42,464 bases of DNA from Desulfovibrio sp. DV. Its GTDB lineage: Bacteria > Desulfobacterota > Desulfovibrionia > Desulfovibrionales > Desulfovibrionaceae. How positions within the stretch are numbered: the stretch's first letter is position 1; every line of letters begins with the position of its first letter. This document shows, piece after piece, positions 39,005 to 42,464 of this stretch. Location of the stretch: NCBI RefSeq assembly GCF_001936595.1, contig NZ_MLBG01000026.1:1-42464 (forward strand), given 5' to 3'. A program made the position numbers and the translations under genes. Under the pieces are notes generated by a model. That model did not search any database, had not been told where the DNA came from, and worked only from the letters and a program-made list of their open reading frames with translations.

Positions 39005-40057
39005 CTAGTATTCGAGCGGCAAAGAGACGGTCCGGCCGTCGCGGGCGGAAATATAGGAGGCAATGAGCACCTCCAGCGACTTGAGGCCCTCTCGCCCGTC
39101 TGTGTCCGGCTGGGCCTCGCCGCGCAGCACATCCACGACGTTTTTGAAATACTGCGGGTGGCCAAAGCCGTACACCGAAGTGGTCTGGTAATTGGCGGCC
39201 TTCACCTGCTCGTCATAGTCGCGGGGTTCGGCAAAATCCCATAATTCGATTTCGTTGACCGCCACGCCGCCAACCCGCACCGTGCCTTTCTCGCCAATGA
39301 TCGTGAGGCTTCCTTCCAGGTTTTTGGGGTAGGTGAGCATGGTTACGGCCATGGAGCCCAGGGCACCGGAACGCCAGCGGACATTCATGACCCCGGTGTC
39401 TTCCACCTCGATGTCCCGGGCCAGGGTGCCGGTCATGGCCTGCACGTCGGCAATGGGGCCGATCAGCCAGTCCAGCAGATCGACGTAATGGCTGGCCTGG
39501 TTCATGAATGCGCCCCCGTCCATTTCCCAGGTGCCGCGCCACTCTGCCGAGTCGTAATACTGCTGCGGGCGCGTCCAGAAGACGTTCATGTGCACCATGT
39601 GGATGCGTCCGAACCGTTTCTCGTCAATGGCCCGTTTGAGGAGCTGGATGGTGGAGTTGCGGCGGTTCTGCTTGATGACAAACAGCCTGACCCGGGCATC
39701 GTCGCAGGCTTTGACCATGGCCAGGCCGTCTTTCCAGCGGGTGGCCATGGGCTTTTCCGTCATCACGTGCTTGCCGAACTTGGAGGCCAGAATGGTCTCG
39801 TAGGGGTGCAGGCCGCTTGGCGTGCACAGCGAGACGATGTCGCAGTTGCTTTCGGCCAGCAGCGTCCCGTAAAATTTATACTTCGCCACGCCCAGGCGCT
39901 CGGCGTGCTCATCCAGCCGGGCTTCGTCCTGGTCGCAGATGGCAACAAGTTCAAGATCGTCGGAAAGCCGCTCAATAGCCGCAAAATGATTGTGGGAAAT
40001 CCGGCCGCAACCGATGACGGCGATGCGTATTTTTCGGCCTTTGATGGATGGATACAT
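39005..40057 (-). CDS. wbpB: Gfo/Idh/MocA-family sugar oxidoreductase (WbpB-like)
   Basis: A protein of 350 residues. The N-terminal Rossmann domain starts IRIAVIGCGRISHNHFAAI; then come VSLCTPSGLHPYETILAS and the family motif KHVMTEKPMATRW with its catalytic-region Lys. The second domain has GGAFMNQASHYVDLLDWLIG with the conserved His. As first gene of a trio with WbpE- and WbpD-like genes, it probably oxidises the 3-OH of UDP-N-acetylglucosaminuronate. The UDP-GlcNAc 6-dehydrogenase (WbpA) that would make its substrate is not in the window. ATG 40057 has GAGG upstream. A sigma-54-type promoter lies about 225 nt upstream. Confidence 0.8.
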   Translation of the reverse strand: MYPSIKGRKIRIAVIGCGRISHNHFAAIERLSDDLELVAICDQDEARLDEHAERLGVAKYKFYGTLLAESNCDIVSLCTPSGLHPYETILASKFGKHVMTEKPMATRWKDGLAMVKACDDARVRLFVIKQNRRNSTIQLLKRAIDEKRFGRIHMVHMNVFWTRPQQYYDSAEWRGTWEMDGGAFMNQASHYVDLLDWLIGPIADVQAMTGTLARDIEVEDTGVMNVRWRSGALGSMAVTMLTYPKNLEGSLTIIGEKGTVRVGGVAVNEIELWDFAEPRDYDEQVKAANYQTTSVYGFGHPQYFKNVVDVLRGEAQPDTDGREGLKSLEVLIASYISARDGRTVSLPLEY

Positions 40058-40282
40058 AGATCCTCGCTTGCAAAGTTCTCTTGAACATTGGCCAACGACT
40101 GCTTGCCGTCTTGCCGGGCTTGCGTCGGCCGCATCCGGCACACAGCCCCGGGGCATTCCGGTCAGTTGCCGCATCCCCGACGAAGCGGCTGCCATAGTCG
40201 CGCTCTGGCCGGCTCCTGCCAGGAGGCTGCCAAAGCAATTGTCCGGCAAAGCACTGTAAAAATGACACTTGCCTTTGCAGTT

Positions 40283-40298
40283 AGCAAATTTGGTGCCA
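40283..40298 (-). promoter_or_regulatory. Sigma-54-type promoter of the wbp-like operon
   Basis: On the minus strand TGGCACCAAATTTGCT matches the consensus at every conserved position except one. The predicted start near 40272 would leave a leader of about 215 nt before the ATG at 40057. No other plausible promoter was seen between. Confidence 0.7.
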
Positions 40299-40767
40299 AG
40301 GCCCTTTGGGGCGTGCCGGCCCCGGCGGCCGCGCGTGCTCCCGGATTCAGGCTCCCGGCGATACGGCGGCCCTCCGGGCCTGGGGTTTCGCCCGGCGGCT
40401 CGGGGGTGCTTTTCCCCTAGCACAAAAGGAAAAAGATGGGTGCCGGATATCGCCGGCGCAACGCCCTTGCAGCTTGCCGGCCTGGAGATTATCGTCTCGC
40501 CGGAGCCGCCGGGAGGCCGTGTTGCTCCCGGACTGCCGGGCTGTTGCCCTGGCCCGGGGCTGCGTTGTCGCTGCAGTGCCCGGCCGTGGGGCCTTGGCGC
40601 AGGGCTGGCCGGCCTTATGCACAAGCAGGCCACGCAAGTGTATTTGCATTCTTAAAAATCATGAACGGTTTTTTTGCAAAAATCAGGTTTCTCCCGGCCT
40701 TTGACCGTACTGGCGCGGACAACACAGCCAAGCGAGCGTTGTTGTAAAGGGGATGCCGTCCCGTTGC

Positions 40768-40791
40768 CGCGTGAGGCCCTGTTGCCTCACG
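40768..40791. promoter_or_regulatory. Inverted repeat upstream of tetR
   Basis: GCGTGAGGC (40768-40776) and GCCTCACGC (40783-40791) are perfectly complementary around CCTGTT, 53 nt before the TetR start codon. It could be an operator for autoregulation or a leader hairpin. Its sequence is unlike the operator at 41569-41585. Confidence 0.45.
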
Positions 40792-40844
40792 CCTGTTGCA
40801 GAAGCCTTTGGCGTGTTGTTTGACGCGACACATGGGAGCTGCCG

Positions 40845-41438
40845 ATGCCTTCGTCCTGCGCCAAGCGCCTGCCGGGCCGGCCCCGCAGCGATGCCGCACG
40901 AACTGCCGTGCTCGAAGCCGCCAACAGCCTGCTTTCCGAAGTGGGCTTTTCCAGGCTGACCATGGAAAGCATCGCGGCCCGGGCCGGCGTGGGCAAAGCC
41001 ACGCTTTATCGTTGGTGGCCAAGCAAGGGTGCCGTGGCCATGGAAGCCTTTCTGGCCGCTGTTTCGCCGAAGATCGCCTTCCCCCGCACCGATTCGGCCG
41101 TGGCCGACATCACCACCCAGATGCTGCGGCTGGCCGAGGCCTACCGGGGCACGACCGGGCGCATCGTGTGCGAATTCATTGCCCTGGGCCAGGCCGACCC
41201 GGAAATCCTTGCCGCCTTTCTTGAAGGCTACATGTTTCCCCGCCGCAACGCGGCCAAGGAAGTCCTCGGCCGGGGCGTCGCCTCCGGGGAACTCCGGGCG
41301 GACGTCGATCTGGACCTCCTGGTGGACGCCCTCTACGGCCCCATCTTCCATCGCATGTTGCTGCGCCACCAGCCCCTCGACGAGGCCTTCGTGCGCACCC
41401 TCAGCGCCCTGGTCTTTGCCGGACTGGCCCGGCGGTAA
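40845..41438 (+). CDS. TetR/AcrR-family transcriptional regulator
   Basis: A protein of 197 residues. The N-terminal HTH is typical: AARTAVLEAANSLLSEVGF, then LTMESIAARAGVGKATLYR followed by WWPSKGAVAMEAF. The helical C-terminal domain (about 75-190) binds an unknown ligand. ATG 40845 has GGGAG 6 nt upstream. The next gene, 170 nt downstream on the same strand, is an MFS exporter whose promoter overlaps a palindrome of the TetR-operator type, so the protein probably represses the exporter until a toxic compound binds (inference). Confidence 0.9.
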   Translation: MPSSCAKRLPGRPRSDAARTAVLEAANSLLSEVGFSRLTMESIAARAGVGKATLYRWWPSKGAVAMEAFLAAVSPKIAFPRTDSAVADITTQMLRLAEAYRGTTGRIVCEFIALGQADPEILAAFLEGYMFPRRNAAKEVLGRGVASGELRADVDLDLLVDALYGPIFHRMLLRHQPLDEAFVRTLSALVFAGLARR

Positions 41439-41540
41439 ATTCCGGCCCGATCCGGCAGCCGGGGTGTTTTCTCTGTTGTTTCCATGATATAACAGAATAT
41501 TAAGTGTAAAACGCTTTTGGGGTGAGGGCGGTTTTTGGCC

Positions 41541-41568
41541 TTGACTCCTGTTGCGGGCTGATTATATA
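41541..41568 (+). promoter_or_regulatory. Sigma-70-type promoter of the MFS gene
   Basis: TTGACT (41541-41546) is followed after 16 nt by TATATA (41563-41568), or after 18 nt by TATACG. This gives a start near 41575, inside the adjoining palindrome, and a leader of about 33 nt before the ATG at 41609. Confidence 0.65.
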
Positions 41569-41585
41569 CGAAACGTATCGTTTCG
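41569..41585. promoter_or_regulatory. TetR-type operator overlapping the MFS promoter
   Basis: CGAAACG-tat-CGTTTCG is a perfect 7-bp dyad with a 3-nt spacer, flanked by AT-rich sequence. It adjoins the -10 region and covers the predicted transcript start, the usual position for a TetR-family repressor site. Confidence 0.7.
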
Positions 41586-41608
41586 AAATTAAGCACAGGA
41601 GTCGCAAT

Positions 41609-42464
41609 ATGCACAGCCCAACCGTTTCCAAGACAACCCTTGCCAATACCGTGGCCCGGGAGCCGGGCCAGGGGACCGTGGCGCTCATGGCCGGGGCCGC
41701 CGGCCTTTCCGTGGCCAGCATCTATTACAACCAGCCCATGCTTGGGATTCTGGCCCAGGAGTTCCAGGTGGACGCGGCCGCCATTGCCTGGATCGCGGTG
41801 CTGACCCAGGTCGGCTACGCGCTTGGGCTGGTGGTGCTCGCCCCCCTTGGCGACCGTTTTGAGCGGCGCGGGCTCATTGGCCTGACCTTTGCGGCCCTGT
41901 CCCTGGCTCTGGCCGTGGCCGCCCTGGCGCCGGGCCTGCCGATGCTTCTGGTTTCCAGCCTGTTTGTGGGAATGCTGGCCACCGTGGCCCAGCAGGTGGT
42001 GCCCATGGCGGCCCAACTGGCTCCCGAAGCCCGCCGGGGAAGCGTGGTCGGCGTGGTGATGGCCGGCCTGCTGGCCGGCATCCTGCTGTCGCGCACGGTC
42101 AGCGGACTGGTGACCCAGTACGGCTCCTGGCGGCAGATGTATGGCGTGGCCGCCGCGGCCACGCTGGGCATGGGTCTCATCCTTTCCCTGCGCCTGCCGC
42201 GGGTGGAACCGGTGACCACGCTCTCCTATCCGCAGATTCTGCTGTCCCTTGGCCGGCTGCTTGGCCGCTACCGGACGCTGCGCCGGGCCGGTCTGGTGCA
42301 GGGCCTGCTCTTTGGCGGATTTGTGGCCTTTTGGGCCAATCTGGCCCTGTTCCTGGAAAAGCCGCCCTTTGCCCAGGGCAGCGCCGTGGCCGGACTGCTT
42401 GGCCTGGTCGGCGTGGCCGGGGTGGTGTGCGCGCCCCTGGCCGGGCCGTCTGGCCGACCGGGGG
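41609..42464 (+). CDS. MFS transporter, N-terminal part, cut by window edge
   Basis: The frame is open from the ATG at 41609 to the window end (285 codons) and encodes about seven to eight membrane helices of a major facilitator protein. Examples are VASIYYNQPMLGILAQEF and LGLVVLAPLGDRFERRG, the latter being the conserved loop between helices 2 and 3; then YGSWRQMYGVAAAATLG. The family of YYNQPML-starting MFS proteins exports drugs or small metabolites. In the last 20 bases the frame reads APLAGPSGRPG, whereas removing one C at 42446-42447 gives APLAGRLADRG, the expected MFS loop, so the end probably holds a one-base insertion or sequencing error. It is probably controlled by the TetR gene upstream. 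Confidence 0.85.
   Translation, partial: MHSPTVSKTTLANTVAREPGQGTVALMAGAAGLSVASIYYNQPMLGILAQEFQVDAAAIAWIAVLTQVGYALGLVVLAPLGDRFERRGLIGLTFAALSLALAVAALAPGLPMLLVSSLFVGMLATVAQQVVPMAAQLAPEARRGSVVGVVMAGLLAGILLSRTVSGLVTQYGSWRQMYGVAAAATLGMGLILSLRLPRVEPVTTLSYPQILLSLGRLLGRYRTLRRAGLVQGLLFGGFVAFWANLALFLEKPPFAQGSAVAGLLGLVGVAGVVCAPLAGPSGRPG

Larger units (their letters stand above)
40058..40844. other. Divergent intergenic region between the wbp trio and tetR
   Basis: These 787 bp carry no gene I can support; open frames in it are Pro/Arg/Gly-rich shadow-type frames. It holds a sigma-54-type promoter on the minus strand (40283-40298), an AT-rich patch (about 40636-40690) with TTTGCA and TGCAAA in inverted orientation, and a 9-bp inverted repeat close to the TetR gene (40768-40791). 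Confidence 0.55.

Noticed and set aside
1-42464. CRISPR arrays, tRNA or rRNA genes, insertion sequences, phage genes
   Set aside because: No regularly spaced repeats, cloverleaf sequences, transposase or integrase motifs, or phage structural genes were seen on either strand.

Overview
The window is high-GC, dense bacterial DNA that looks like a sulfate-reducing deltaproteobacterium of the Desulfovibrio/Solidesulfovibrio type. The evidence is a porin of the Desulfovibrio homotrimeric family (18998-20470), a decaheme c-type cytochrome fused to a b-type membrane anchor, a glycyl radical enzyme, DsrE/F/H-type sulfur-relay proteins, and heavy use of sigma-54 promoters with their activators. No rRNA, tRNA, CRISPR array or insertion sequence was seen.

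Layout. (1) 1-5498: a leftward, translationally coupled operon (EamA transporter, small winged-helix protein, chemoreceptor, start of a glycyl radical enzyme) behind a sigma-54-type promoter, with a divergent PAS-AAA+-Fis activator. (2) 5600-20470: a duplicated module. Each copy has a leftward alkaline-phosphatase-superfamily gene facing a rightward OsmC-DsrH-DsrE-DsrF cassette behind a sigma-54-type promoter. Copy A has only a 193-residue degenerate phosphatase-like protein. Copy B has a full-length enzyme plus a second degenerate protein, and its cassette runs on into a nitrate/sulfonate-type ABC importer (two ATPases, two permeases, one binding protein) and a porin. A YitT-family membrane gene lies between the copies. 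(3) 20629-28082: a histidine kinase with a periplasmic binding-protein domain and its sigma-54 response regulator, then a sigma-54-type promoter with dyads, a PstS-like binding protein, a Tat-exported FMN alpha-hydroxy-acid dehydrogenase and a decaheme cytochrome/b561 protein. (4) 28261-32933: a solitary SLOG-plus-transmembrane protein resembling SLOG/SLATT conflict effectors, preceded by a hybrid sensor kinase. (5) 33476-40057: three glycosyltransferases and a WbpB/WbpE/WbpD-like nucleotide-sugar operon. (6) 40845-42464: a TetR regulator, an operator-overlapped promoter and a truncated MFS transporter.

How the parts fit (inference). Region 2 reads as an import and sulfur-handling system. A porin and an importer with one canonical and one degenerate ATP site bring in an unknown, perhaps sulfur- or phosphorus-containing, compound. 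A cytoplasmic AlkP-type hydrolase may act on it, and the OsmC/DsrEFH-like proteins may handle sulfur as persulfide. The degenerate phosphatase-like proteins have lost the metal-binding Asp-His and end in a penultimate cysteine, so they are candidate sulfur carriers rather than enzymes. Region 3 reads as a two-component, sigma-54-controlled periplasmic oxidation chain feeding electrons to the quinone pool.

The strongest candidates for something undescribed are the duplicated AlkP/OsmC/DsrHEF module with its pseudo-phosphatases, the SLOG-SLATT-like protein, and the hydroxy-acid dehydrogenase with a four-cysteine cluster coupled to a decaheme-b fusion. All calls come from reading the sequence; no database search was run.
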